From Stenomitos rutilans HA7619-LM2 (GTDB lineage Bacteria; Cyanobacteriota; Cyanobacteriia; Leptolyngbyales; Leptolyngbyaceae), in NCBI GenBank assembly GCA_019358945.1, contig JAHHIE010000002.1, positions 1 through 64,000 on the forward strand: a DNA stretch of 64,000 bases, given 5' to 3'. Shown here piece after piece: positions 8,067 to 16,044 of this stretch. The translations under genes were made by a program, and so were the position numbers. Every line of letters starts with the position of its first letter. The first letter of the stretch is position 1. The notes under the pieces were generated by a model. It was not told the DNA's origin. It worked only from the letters and a program-made list of their open reading frames with translations, and did no database searches.

Positions 8067-9395
8067 ATGATATTGGGATACGCTCGCGAATCGACGCTTA
8101 AAGCGGAGCAAGATCAAGCTCTAGCTTGGCAAATACAGCGGCTACAGCGGTATGGCTGCGATCGCATCCTTACCGATCGTATGAGTGGAGCCAGCAAAAA
8201 GCGACCTGGCTACAAAGAACTACTAGCACTAATCGATTCAGACAACGTTACAGAGGTGGTCGTTTGCTCGGTTACCAGGCTAGGGCGATCAACTCGTCAA
8301 ATGGTAGATGCGATCGATCTCTTTGCTGAGAAGAAAGTTAAATTTACTTCACTTGACGGCAAAATTGACATTGACACAGCATCAGGCAGGGCAAACGTAC
8401 AGATGCAAGCTGTTTTTGCACAGCTAGAGCGCGAGTTAATCCAAGAAAGGATCAACGCGGGCTACGACGGCATCCGAGCAAATAGAATGCCGATTCACGC
8501 CCCCTTTGGCTACAGAATCATTGACAAGCGGTTAGAAATCGATGTAGACGTGGAAACCATTGCACGGTGGATACGGCAATCAGTCATTGATGTTGGCCTG
8601 ATCAAAACGACTCAAGCCATAAACCTCAATCACAAAGATTTGACTAAGATCCCACGATCGCCTGGCGGCATCAAGACCTGGCTGCAATGCGAGACTATCT
8701 ACGGCAACCTTTGGTACGACCGTCACAATCGACGGGGCAAAACAAAAATTTACTACAACAACCATCCTGCCCTTTTCACTCAGCAAGAGCGTTTAGAAGT
8801 TGAAGAGTCTTTAAGCTTTCGGCAAAAACATCATGGTTTCAAGTCTGATCCAGTGCGGTTTCCCTTAACTGGCTTAATCTATTGTGCTGAGTGTGGCAGC
8901 AGTATGTCTGTCTCCTATAAGCACGATCGGGTTAACCCCATAGTTTATTACCGTTGCTATAAAGGAGTGCGGCGATCGTGCCCTAACAATAAGTACATGA
9001 ATACTGACAACATTCAAAAAGCAATCATTATCGCTTTAGTAGACAGATCTGAAACCATTGCTGCACGAGCCATTCAAGCAGAACAAAAAGTAGCTGAAAA
9101 CCCTGGGCTTTTGGAGCTTAGAAAACAATTGATTGCTTTAGTAAAGCTGCCTACAAACTTTCATATCGAGGCCGCGATCGCAGGTATTCAATCCGATATA
9201 GCTGAAATCGAAGTTGCTGCGTCTAAACAAGAAATTACGCTACAGCCGGATAGAGAGAAAGCATTAAAAGCATGTTCTAATCCAACTTTCTGGATTGAGC
9301 TAAAACCAGAAGACAAGCATTCAATTTACCGACTACTTGTGAAGCGAGTGGTTTGCCGAAGGAACAGCATCGAAACTGTTGAGCTTTGGGTCTAG
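8067..9395 (+). CDS. Large serine recombinase (XisF/site-specific integrase type)
   Basis: 442 residues. The N-terminal resolvase domain starts MILGYARESTLKAEQDQAL with the catalytic Ser in the YARES position, followed by VCSVTRLGRSTRQM and the QLERELIQERI helix. A recombinase domain follows (GYRIIDKR... GNLWYDRHN), then a zinc-ribbon segment with CAEC (~residue 275) and a C-x8-C pair later, and a coiled-coil tail. The layout is that of fdxN-element XisF and related large serine recombinases, which excise or integrate DNA at genes. It sits at the left junction and reads away from it, as expected for the element's own integrase/excisionase. Confidence 0.85.
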   Translation: MILGYARESTLKAEQDQALAWQIQRLQRYGCDRILTDRMSGASKKRPGYKELLALIDSDNVTEVVVCSVTRLGRSTRQMVDAIDLFAEKKVKFTSLDGKIDIDTASGRANVQMQAVFAQLERELIQERINAGYDGIRANRMPIHAPFGYRIIDKRLEIDVDVETIARWIRQSVIDVGLIKTTQAINLNHKDLTKIPRSPGGIKTWLQCETIYGNLWYDRHNRRGKTKIYYNNHPALFTQQERLEVEESLSFRQKHHGFKSDPVRFPLTGLIYCAECGSSMSVSYKHDRVNPIVYYRCYKGVRRSCPNNKYMNTDNIQKAIIIALVDRSETIAARAIQAEQKVAENPGLLELRKQLIALVKLPTNFHIEAAIAGIQSDIAEIEVAASKQEITLQPDREKALKACSNPTFWIELKPEDKHSIYRLLVKRVVCRRNSIETVELWV

Positions 9396-9396
9396 A

Positions 9397-9555
9397 TTAA
9401 GCGGCTTTTCGCAAGGCTGTTTCCAAATAGGCTTTTAACTGCGGCTCAGCTTTGTGCCAGTCAGGATGACCAGCAACAATCTTAGCTATTTTTTCTAAAG
9501 CTTCTTGACGCTCGGTAAAAGCTTGAATGTTTTCGTTTAACAATTGCCAGGTCAT
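9397..9555 (-). CDS. Small helical protein, unknown
   Basis: 52 residues (MTWQLLNENIQAF...), amphipathic helix-rich, ending one base after the convergent recombinase gene. Its ATG overlaps the stop of the preceding gene as TAATG, so it is probably translated with it. Last gene of a leftward run that begins near 12 kb. Confidence 0.55.
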   Translation of the reverse strand: MTWQLLNENIQAFTERQEALEKIAKIVAGHPDWHKAEPQLKAYLETALRKAA

Positions 9556-9725
9556 TATTTTCCGTCCTTACAATTAATTGGCTTTGCCATCACTTTCAAA
9601 CACCCTTTGCATGTCACTGTTTGCGGATTGCTATTGCTGCTTATAGTGCTGCTGTGCCAGCGTCCACCTGCACGAAGGTCAGCTTTGCAGGGAATCCCGA
9701 TGTAATGGATGCGTTTCTTAGTCAT
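9555..9725 (-). CDS. Small Cys-pair protein, unknown
   Basis: 56 residues from ATG 9725. Contains VTCKGCLKVM, one CxxC pair, plus two more cysteines, so a small zinc knuckle is possible. The start overlaps the end of the 9718 gene. The cluster of short overlapping genes is typical of phage early regions. Function unknown. Confidence 0.5.
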   Translation of the reverse strand: MTKKRIHYIGIPCKADLRAGGRWHSSTISSNSNPQTVTCKGCLKVMAKPINCKDGK

Positions 9726-9990
9726 TGGTGCGATCGTCTTCCTTAAATTCAAAACCTAGCCAATCCAAATCTGTGCGTTCAATTGTCCAAATGAGGCTAC
9801 CTTCTACTGGCTTAAAACCCTTTTCATCAAACTCTTTGTTTAAGAGATCGAGGCTTGTTCTTTGCTGTAGGCCAAGAATAGAGATTGCCATTAACGGTGG
9901 TAGTGCTGGATAGTTGTAATGCTGCCAGTAGCGCACATAATAACTGTTAGCCAAAAGCCGTACAATGGTGGTGAACTCTTTTAATGTCAT
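9718..9990 (-). CDS. Unknown 90-residue protein
   Basis: No recognised family. Helical N-terminal half (FTTIVRLLANSYYVRYWQHY) and a C-terminal WTIERTDLDWLGFEFKEDD. Overlaps its neighbours by 4-8 bases in the leftward operon. Confidence 0.55.
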   Translation of the reverse strand: MTLKEFTTIVRLLANSYYVRYWQHYNYPALPPLMAISILGLQQRTSLDLLNKEFDEKGFKPVEGSLIWTIERTDLDWLGFEFKEDDRTND

Positions 9991-10244
9991 GTGCGATTGG
10001 TTCCATAAATGAACGCTCCAAGCTCATTGGTGTCATTGTCGTCACCGCCTGAGATTATTGGCTCGTCCCAAACAGGATCATCATCAAGGCGGACGCAGGT
10101 GATGACTTCGGCCAAATTCAGCAGGGCTTTAACTAACGACTGACCGTCAGCGCTAATAGAACTACCATTTGGAACATCGTTTTCAACGCGGAGAATGACC
10201 CTGCCATTTGCTTCCCATACTTGGAGCTTGATGTTTTTAATCAT
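9987..10244 (-). CDS. Unknown 85-residue acidic protein
   Basis: Start taken at ATG 10244 (MIKNIKLQVWEANGRV); further upstream would run deep into the previous gene. Beta-rich start followed by an acidic loop (RLDDDPVWDEP). Stop overlaps the next start as ATGA, next to an AATCGCAC sequence seen at several junctions here. Function unknown. Confidence 0.5.
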   Translation of the reverse strand: MIKNIKLQVWEANGRVILRVENDVPNGSSISADGQSLVKALLNLAEVITCVRLDDDPVWDEPIISGGDDNDTNELGAFIYGTNRT

Positions 10245-10575
10245 TGCGATCGCCCTCCATGCCTTCAAGCCGTTCAATCAAAGCAATCAGTCTGTTTTCG
10301 ACAGGGACCATTGTTTCTTTGACAATGGTTTCGATGACGTCAGAATGATCGACCTCAAAAACATCAGAGTCATCATCACAATCAGTGTCTTCTATCTCGC
10401 CGAACACAACTTCCCCAAGATTGTTTGTAGCTCGTTCTAAATCTTGCAGGCACTGGACAAAAGAAGAGATTGTGCTTGCGCTAGCGTTGGCTTCAACAAG
10501 GGGCGCTAGGCGCGATTGGATAAAGCTTTCTACTTCACAAATTAGGCTCAGAATCTTTTCGTTATCTCGGTTCAT
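10237..10575 (-). CDS. Unknown acidic helical protein
   Basis: 112 residues, strongly acidic centre (EDTDCDDDSDVFEVD), helical ends. No family recognised. Start overlaps a 31-codon frame that links it to the upstream gene. Confidence 0.5.
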   Translation of the reverse strand: MNRDNEKILSLICEVESFIQSRLAPLVEANASASTISSFVQCLQDLERATNNLGEVVFGEIEDTDCDDDSDVFEVDHSDVIETIVKETMVPVENRLIALIERLEGMEGDRND

Positions 10576-10657
10576 TCGCTTTCCTCAATTTCATCAATTG
10601 GTAAACCTGATTAAGAGCGGCATCGCTACCTGATGGCGATAAATTACTAACTGTCAT
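10562..10657 (-). CDS. 31-residue small protein, translationally coupled
   Basis: ATG at 10657 overlaps the TGA of the 131-residue gene as ATGA, and its own end overlaps the start of the next gene by 13 bases. Product MTVSNLSPSGSDAALNQVY... is helical at its end. Coupling at both ends is the main support. Confidence 0.45.
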   Translation of the reverse strand: MTVSNLSPSGSDAALNQVYQLMKLRKANEPR

Positions 10658-11049
10658 TGCAGTCGGTTTGCTTTCCAAGTGGCTCTTAACGCATTGGAAA
10701 GCTGCATATACCGTGAACCAACACGTGATGCAAAACTAGGCAAAACGTATAGACAAATCCGTGCAAGTTTGCGCCACGCTTCTTGCTGCGTCTCCGTTAA
10801 CGCCTGCCAATGGTAGAACCCTTCACCTAGTAACGTCTGCGGTTCAAGTTCAAGATAATCCCATTGCTCGGAATCGACTAGCCAAGGTACTGTGCTGATA
10901 CAACCTGAGCCTAGACGACTATTCTCGAATAGAACTCTTGCAAGCCACTCAATATCAGAGGCTTGTTGATTGCCTTTAAGCGACGCACCAAGGTTATGCA
11001 AAGTACAAGCAGCAGCGTCTAGTTCCAATGCTTCTTTAGAAAAATCCAC
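10654..11049 (-). CDS. Unknown 131-residue protein
   Basis: Helix-rich, with repeated WL/WR motifs (IEWLARVLFE, VPWLVDSEQWDYLEL, AWRKLARICLYVLPSF). No family recognised. One-base overlap with the upstream membrane-protein gene and ATGA overlap downstream. Confidence 0.55.
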   Translation of the reverse strand: MDFSKEALELDAAACTLHNLGASLKGNQQASDIEWLARVLFENSRLGSGCISTVPWLVDSEQWDYLELEPQTLLGEGFYHWQALTETQQEAWRKLARICLYVLPSFASRVGSRYMQLSNALRATWKANRLQ

Positions 11050-11261
11050 TAAAGATCGCTCTCCTTAATTTCATCAGGCGGGTGCGGTGGAAAAACATTT
11101 TCCCAGTCTTCTATCACTTTTGCTTCGTCAACGTACTGGCTCTGCTCTAATACTTCCAGCTCGTCAGGCTGGCGCGGAAAGCGTAACTGGCAAGCGGAGA
11201 TCGCTAGCACTGCGAGGGTTGAAAGAACGAAGCAGAGAGCAATGATCAGGCAAGGTGTCAT
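11049..11261 (-). CDS. Small single-pass membrane protein
   Basis: 70 residues. A hydrophobic N-terminal segment (LIIALCFVLSTLAVLAISAC) forms one transmembrane helix or an uncleaved signal; a Cys at its end could be a lipobox-like site, but the match is loose. Acidic C-terminus. Start overlaps the stop of the MazG-like gene as ATGA. Confidence 0.5.
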   Translation of the reverse strand: MTPCLIIALCFVLSTLAVLAISACQLRFPRQPDELEVLEQSQYVDEAKVIEDWENVFPPHPPDEIKESDL

Positions 11262-11599
11262 GTGCGATCGTCCTCTTCTTTCAGCGCTTCAATTGCTCCT
11301 GTAAAGTGGCAGTAAGGTTTCTCAGGCTCAGCGACTGGGCGCTCATGCTGCCACTCATGGTATTGATTCAATTTCCCGTCAACCCGCAGCCATATAGCTT
11401 TTTCGTCAAGGTCGTGCGTCTCAACGACAAAGAGAATGGCAGCCATCACATCAGCTGCTTCATCTTGAAGGCGTTGCAAGAGCGATCCTTTACCATCAGG
11501 ATGTTGATCTGTGTTGTAGTAAGCCGATTTTTTAGCAGCAATTTGAATGAGTTCGCCACACTCTTCCATCATTTTTGTTAAGCCATCTTGATGCATCAT
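11258..11599 (-). CDS. MazG-like nucleotide pyrophosphohydrolase
   Basis: 113 residues from ATG 11599, whose ATGA overlaps the stop of the upstream gene. The MazG signature is clear: MMEECGELIQ (E-x-x-E) followed ~30 residues later by DEAADVMAAI (E-x-x-D), the four Mg-binding acidic residues of the all-alpha NTP-PPase fold. Phage versions are thought to hydrolyse (d)NTPs or (p)ppGpp to favour replication. The C-terminal third has no known motif. Part of the leftward early operon. Confidence 0.7.
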   Translation of the reverse strand: MMHQDGLTKMMEECGELIQIAAKKSAYYNTDQHPDGKGSLLQRLQDEAADVMAAILFVVETHDLDEKAIWLRVDGKLNQYHEWQHERPVAEPEKPYCHFTGAIEALKEEDDRT

Positions 11600-11790
11600 G
11601 TGCGATCGCACTCCTGTTTTCTCATGGCATCAATCACTTCTTGAGCTTTGAAAAGCACTAGAACACCGTCATCACCAATATCAGCAAGGCATTGCCCGAC
11701 TGGAGCGCCTTTGCCGTTCCAAAGTTTTTTCCTGCCGGAATTCGTAAATGAGCCTTTGAGAACAAGGCTGATTTTTTGCATCTGCTCCAC
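11596..11790 (-). CDS. Unknown 64-residue protein, possible 5' frameshift
   Basis: Encodes KISLVLKGSF...GRKKLWNGKGAPVGQ. A better ribosome site (AAGGAG) and ATG lie at 11848 in another frame, whose product reads MTPEQLIQKCEHAINHG...GGADAK and meets this frame exactly at a run of six A (~11782-11787). One extra A would make a single 83-residue protein. As written, the start here is a GTG at 11790 or the nearby ATG at 11781. Confidence 0.45.
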   Translation of the reverse strand: MEQMQKISLVLKGSFTNSGRKKLWNGKGAPVGQCLADIGDDGVLVLFKAQEVIDAMRKQECDRT

Positions 11791-11860
11791 CTAGAATTCC
11801 ATGATTAATAGCGTGTTCGCATTTTTGAATTAATTGCTCTGGTGTCATTTGCCGCACTCC

Positions 11861-12076
11861 TTAAAACAGTAAATCATCATGTTTGTTGTGGCGGTTCTGC
11901 CACCAATGCTGCAAATAAAAACGACGACGCACTAACCATGAATGCAGAGTGTCAGCGTGGGGATGTGGACATCGATCGCAGTGCAGAACTGAGCCTCCAT
12001 AACGCCTTTTGTATGAGCGTAATTTGTGACCGAGAAAGAAGCATTTTAAGTAACCGATCCAGCCGTGAAAAGTCAT
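11861..12076 (-). CDS. DUF1660-like small zinc-binding phage protein
   Basis: 71 residues from ATG 12076 (MTFHGWIGYLKCFFLGHK). CFFLGH then HCDRCPHPH give the Cys/His spacing of DUF1660-type prophage proteins (C-x3-GH ... CxxC). Function unknown in the family. Confidence 0.45.
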   Translation of the reverse strand: MTFHGWIGYLKCFFLGHKLRSYKRRYGGSVLHCDRCPHPHADTLHSWLVRRRFYLQHWWQNRHNKHDDLLF

Positions 12077-12148
12077 AGTGATCTTGCTCCAAAACTGCTT
12101 GAATAATAATCTTTGGTCAGTTTTTCGGTTAGCTTGCACTTCAGATCC

Positions 12149-12925
12149 TCAGAATGGAAAATTATCAAACTGATAGTTTTTGATTAGCTCAAGCATTTGC
12201 TCACCTTCATTGAAATTTGACATTTCAACCGCCACCCGCACGGCATCAACTAACGACACACCCGAATGCACGATCGCTGCTTTCACCAACTCAGCAGGTT
12301 CTAAATGCTTGAGCAAACCTTGCAACTGAATCCGTGCCACCTGATCAACCTCTTCTGGCTCCCAACGGCTGCAAACGGGGCGTTCTTCGACTAAGCCATT
12401 TGCTTGCACGGGTCGGAGAGTTGGGTTTGCCTCGCCACACATTTCCCGCTTGGATTCTTCTGGCGTAATGGAAGGCGCACACACCTCAAGGCCCATTGAT
12501 GCCAACTTCGCTTCAACCTCAAGCGACACGGCGGTAGTGGTTGGGTCGGACATGTAAACCCGATCGCGCGGTACATCCGACGCCCGCTCCTCACCCCAAG
12601 TAATCCGCATCATGCCCTTGCCATTGGCAGCGATCGCCTGTCCTTCCACCACCCCACCGCCTGGATTGAACCAGACAGAAGTCGGATCAATGGGCTGATA
12701 CTCGTAAGGGTTGCTCCCCTGATTTTCGTCCTCTAAGCCCTCTGTTTTGGTGGGGATGATGCTAAGAAGATCGCTCGACTCGCTGAAAGATACAAATGCA
12801 AGCGCGATCGCTAACTGATGCAGCCTTGCTCTGATAACTTCCTCAGATGGCTCCCTAGTGCCCTCAGAAACATCTGAAGAGGTTTTGTGATGACAAGGCT
12901 GTTTATGTGGTTGCAATGTGTTCAT
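12149..12925 (-). CDS. Unknown 258-residue protein
   Basis: Low-complexity N-terminus, then a segment with SVWFNPGGGVVEGQ and RVYMSDPTTTAVSLE, and a helical C-terminal segment (QLQGLLKHLEPAELVKAA...). No family recognised. ATGA overlap with the upstream HNH gene. Confidence 0.5.
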   Translation of the reverse strand: MNTLQPHKQPCHHKTSSDVSEGTREPSEEVIRARLHQLAIALAFVSFSESSDLLSIIPTKTEGLEDENQGSNPYEYQPIDPTSVWFNPGGGVVEGQAIAANGKGMMRITWGEERASDVPRDRVYMSDPTTTAVSLEVEAKLASMGLEVCAPSITPEESKREMCGEANPTLRPVQANGLVEERPVCSRWEPEEVDQVARIQLQGLLKHLEPAELVKAAIVHSGVSLVDAVRVAVEMSNFNEGEQMLELIKNYQFDNFPF

Positions 12926-13413
12926 AGACTTTCCTGCTTAGCTTTTTTGCCGGAAACATATTCAGCCAAAGTCACTCCTTTTCTGTAGGCAATCCAAACA
13001 TCGGCAATGGTCAAATCTTCTAGGCGTGCAACAAACAAGCAATGGCGGATGCGCTCTAAAACAACCTGTTTTTCGGCTTGTTTTGCTTTGATCGCCTGCT
13101 TCAACCTGCCTCTAAGATCCTCGTAGTCTTCTTCAGACCAATGCGGCGAGTTAAGAAGTCGTCTATAGCGGACAGCAAGTCTCGTAGCCAAAAAATCGGC
13201 TCTTTCGGCTATGGAATAAAACGAATAAGAACTTAAGAGGCTGTTACACTCGCTACAGCAAGGGATAACCGTTTTTTCTGATCTCCATGCTTTAGCGTGT
13301 CGTTTTTGACCAGAAGCGTAAGCAAACGGAATGACATGATCAAAACAATTTGCGGTATGTCCGCAGTAAGAACATTCCGATACAAGCGCGCTGACTTCTA
13401 TAAAACCGCTCAT
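12922..13413 (-). CDS. HNH endonuclease
   Basis: 163 residues from ATG 13413. The HNH core is CSYCG near residue 13, then FDHVIPFAY (Asp-His), and IPCCSECNSLLSS with the Asn and second CxxC: a zinc-bound beta-beta-alpha-metal nuclease. Phages use such enzymes for DNA processing or as homing nucleases. The start sits directly against the operator repeats shared with the divergent ribbon-helix-helix gene, so it is probably controlled by it. Confidence 0.7.
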   Translation of the reverse strand: MSGFIEVSALVSECSYCGHTANCFDHVIPFAYASGQKRHAKAWRSEKTVIPCCSECNSLLSSYSFYSIAERADFLATRLAVRYRRLLNSPHWSEEDYEDLRGRLKQAIKAKQAEKQVVLERIRHCLFVARLEDLTIADVWIAYRKGVTLAEYVSGKKAKQESL

Positions 13414-13465
13414 TGTTGCTACGATATTGCTACACATACCTTTATTGTAGCAACGTTGTAGCAAC
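13414..13465. promoter_or_regulatory. Operator array: two inverted pairs of TTGCTAC boxes
   Basis: The 52 bp between two divergent starts hold TTGCTAC twice (13416-13422 and 13426-13432) and its inverse GTAGCAA twice (13447-13453 and 13458-13464), symmetric about ~13440. Spacing of 10-11 bp equals one helical turn, as for cooperative ribbon-helix-helix repressors such as the protein encoded at 13466. Confidence 0.6.
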
Positions 13466-13621
13466 ATGGTCAAAGAATTTATGCTCCGGGTTAGGCTGTC
13501 AGGTAGACAAAAGCGGCGATTGAAGTGGGCTGCAAGAGAACAGGATAAGGACATGTCTGAAGTGGTTAGAGAGCTTGTCAATCGATTGCCTGAACCGCCA
13601 GAAGACTGGCAAGAAGAATAG
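13466..13621 (+). CDS. Small ribbon-helix-helix repressor
   Basis: 51 residues: MVKEFMLRVRLSGRQKRRLK then WAAREQDKDMSEVVRELV. A beta strand with alternating residues (FMLRVRL), then two helices, is the Arc/MetJ/CopG pattern. Its ATG touches the last operator box, leaving no leader, so it is likely autoregulated. The 3' end overlaps the opposite gene at 13578. Confidence 0.65.
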   Translation: MVKEFMLRVRLSGRQKRRLKWAAREQDKDMSEVVRELVNRLPEPPEDWQEE

Positions 13622-14582
13622 CAAGGCGTTGGGCTGTGGTGGGATCATGCTCTACCTGATCAGATGCTTCTGTGGTAACGAACGAATGTTTTACCGCAAA
13701 TCCTTTCCATTCCTCCTGCCATCGCTTCCAGGCTGAGGCGCGATCGCGAAAAGCAAGGGGGAAAGGAGCACCCATATCGTCACGCTCGACGGCACACCCT
13801 TTCTTCCAGCGACGGACGGTACCAATCTGGGAGTAGAGGGTCATGAGTTGTTCTAGCGTGGGAGTCGCGTGATCGCCGATCGCGGCAAATTGAGTCTCGA
13901 TCGCTTCCGGTGAGAGTAGTGATGAGTTTTGAATACTCACTGATGAGTCTTGTACGTTTCGAGACTCATTTGGATGTTCAGCAGGCATAAGCGCCTTCTT
14001 GCTAATCGCTGCCAAAGCCTCAGTCAGCGTCAATTCCGTCATGCTGTCGGCTTGTGCTTCAAGTTGCTGTCGATGATGCCATAACCGGATCGCACGTTGC
14101 GCCTGTCGTTCAGTGATGCCCCGATCGCTCAACCAGGGTAGCCACCGACCGTAGCCACCAATTTCGGGTAAAGCTTTGGCCTCTAGAAGTTTTTCGCCTA
14201 AAGTTAGCGATCGCTGGAGTGCTGCTGTGCCAGCCTGCCGCATGGTGCTTTCGGCTTCTTCTGCCTCGGCCCAAATCGCCTCGATTTCAGTGGCAAGGCG
14301 ATCGACAAGGTTGTCAGACTCTGCGATTGTCAGCGCGTCTTCTACTTGGCTATCGTCGATCGCGGGTGCTTCCGGTGTGTCGATAATGGGTTCTGATTCT
14401 AGCTCTGGGGCGTCTCGTTCGACGGTGGCAGGGTTAAGGGCGATCGTCTTTTCACCCGTGCTGCATTTGATCCAATCATCGGTGGTGAAACCCTCAAAGG
14501 TACCCGTGTAAACATTTCCTTTGGCGGAAGTACCTGTGATGCGATCGCCCTTTTGCAGTAGCTGTTTAGTGGCTGTGGTCAT
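13578..14582 (-). CDS. DUF3102-like protein, putative DNA-binding
   Basis: 334 residues. Residues ~1-60 form a small beta domain (KGDRITGTSAKGNVYTGTF). An acidic linker follows, then ~110-200 reads SLTLGEKLLEAKALPEIGGYGRWLPWL then ITERQAQRAIRLW, close to the DUF3102 pattern of a helical domain with an HTH. The C-terminus has W-rich segments. Such proteins occur on phages and plasmids; role unknown, possibly replication or partition related. Confidence 0.5.
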   Translation of the reverse strand: MTTATKQLLQKGDRITGTSAKGNVYTGTFEGFTTDDWIKCSTGEKTIALNPATVERDAPELESEPIIDTPEAPAIDDSQVEDALTIAESDNLVDRLATEIEAIWAEAEEAESTMRQAGTAALQRSLTLGEKLLEAKALPEIGGYGRWLPWLSDRGITERQAQRAIRLWHHRQQLEAQADSMTELTLTEALAAISKKALMPAEHPNESRNVQDSSVSIQNSSLLSPEAIETQFAAIGDHATPTLEQLMTLYSQIGTVRRWKKGCAVERDDMGAPFPLAFRDRASAWKRWQEEWKGFAVKHSFVTTEASDQVEHDPTTAQRLAILLASLLAVQAID

Positions 14583-14627
14583 GGCTCAATTTCCGGTGTG
14601 AAGGGTAACTGAATGCGGGTCGGGTCT

Positions 14628-15374
14628 TTACCGTGACCCGTTGCTATGGGGGGAGAGTTCAATTGCGGCAGTCGGTTTCACTTGCTGAAAACTGACAACC
14701 CACACGTAAGGATTGCTAGCCCAGGGATATTTATCGGCATTAATGGAATTCCACAAGTCTTCATATGCAAGGCGTGAGCTAAGACACCAGCGCGACCAGT
14801 CCCAGCCGATATTGTCACCCCCTGGTAATCCGTCACGATCAGGGATGCCGTACTTCACGGTTTGCCCACCGTCCTTGGAGAGTGCTGCTAAACCTTCCGC
14901 GATCGCATCCTCTTCGCTGATGTCTTGGAGCCGTTGCACTCGCACGTTTGTAATTTCCAATAAGAGTCGCGAGGCTTTACGAGGCATATGGATCGACGGC
15001 TTCCAGCCCGCTGTGCTGCCATCGGGTTCTGGCATTGGCTTGTTGCAGCGATACTGTCGATCGGCTCGATAAGCAAAGCATTCATGCGTTTCAGACTTGG
15101 CTGGTCGCCAAGTCTCTCTCACCCAAAGGCGATCGCCAACCTTACCGTATGGGCATTGCATCGCACTAAAACAACCTGTGTTAGCCGCGATCGCAATTAA
15201 CTCGCCATCCTCAAGCTCAACATCTTTCCAGTTCTGAATCGCCCAGGATGGTAGCTTGGCTGCCCGTCTAGTCATCGTTTTCCGCCCTTCCAGAATGGCT
15301 TTTACCATTGCCCCAGAAAATAAAATCGGTCGTTCTCTTGCTGAGATCGTTGGTTCTAGCGTTGCGGTGCTCAT
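14628..15374 (-). CDS. ASCH-domain phage protein
   Basis: 248 residues. Pattern: FSGAMVKAILEGRKTMTRR, then PYGKVGDRLWVRETW, then HMPRKASRLLLEITNVRVQRLQ with ISEEDAIAEG, and a closing DLWNSIN...NPYVWVVSF. This is the phage ASCH-like family (PUA-related, proposed RNA or modified-base binding). Widespread in phage early regions; exact role unknown. Confidence 0.7.
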   Translation of the reverse strand: MSTATLEPTISARERPILFSGAMVKAILEGRKTMTRRAAKLPSWAIQNWKDVELEDGELIAIAANTGCFSAMQCPYGKVGDRLWVRETWRPAKSETHECFAYRADRQYRCNKPMPEPDGSTAGWKPSIHMPRKASRLLLEITNVRVQRLQDISEEDAIAEGLAALSKDGGQTVKYGIPDRDGLPGGDNIGWDWSRWCLSSRLAYEDLWNSINADKYPWASNPYVWVVSFQQVKPTAAIELSPHSNGSR

Positions 15375-15379
15375 GGCTT

Positions 15380-15583
15380 TTAACGGTTAAAAATGGGGTG
15401 TTTAATCCAGGCGAGGAAGCGGTGACATTGTTGGCAGCGCCAGTCTTCGATGCCGATCTGGGTGACGGAGGGGTAGCGATCGAGGCTTTTGCAAGCGGGG
15501 CATTGAGCGGGCGGTGGTTTAATGTCGGGAGCGGTTTTCTGGCGACGTGACTTTGGTGGGTCGGGAATAGCAAGCTGGGTCAC
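15380..15583 (-). CDS. Small zinc-ribbon protein
   Basis: 67 residues. CPAC (~28) and CQQC (~50) form a four-Cys zinc ribbon. Basic, proline-rich N-terminus. Overlaps the upstream gene by 4 bases. Function unknown. Confidence 0.55.
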   Translation of the reverse strand: MTQLAIPDPPKSRRQKTAPDIKPPPAQCPACKSLDRYPSVTQIGIEDWRCQQCHRFLAWIKHPIFNR

Positions 15584-15948
15584 AACGACTCCCTCACCCA
15601 GCGACCAGTAGCATCCAGCCAGCGGCGGCAGGTGGTATCGCTACCCACAAACTGCAAGCTGGTGATGCCTGTCGTGAACACAACCTGCCAGCACAACTCC
15701 TCTAGCTCTTGCCAGTAGGCAGGCTGGCAGATAGTAGCGGGACCTGGCTCGTACTGCACAATCAGGAACGGTTGCACGCCAGGGACGTAGGCAAAGCGAA
15801 GGTTAGCACTGCCCAAGGCAATCATGGTGCGGTGGGAAAGTTGGCAAAAGAGGTGCTCCAAGATGCTGCTGCGGAGACTGGGAGAGCTTACCAATTGCTG
15901 AGCGGTATGGCAGCGGAAGGCGCGGGATGAAAGGTCGATCGTGCTCAT
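15580..15948 (-). CDS. Unknown 122-residue protein
   Basis: Mixed alpha/beta composition (FAYVPGVQPFLIVQYEP, WRQ-like C-terminus RRWLDATGRWVRE). No family recognised. Coupled to the zinc-ribbon gene by ATGA overlap. Confidence 0.5.
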   Translation of the reverse strand: MSTIDLSSRAFRCHTAQQLVSSPSLRSSILEHLFCQLSHRTMIALGSANLRFAYVPGVQPFLIVQYEPGPATICQPAYWQELEELCWQVVFTTGITSLQFVGSDTTCRRWLDATGRWVRESL

Positions 15949-16044
15949 AGTTTTTGAATCAGGGGTTGGAAGTAACGGAGGATGACGAGTAGCGCGTCTG
16001 TGCGTTAACGGGGATGGGGTCTGTCGGCTTTGCCTTCGAGGTAG

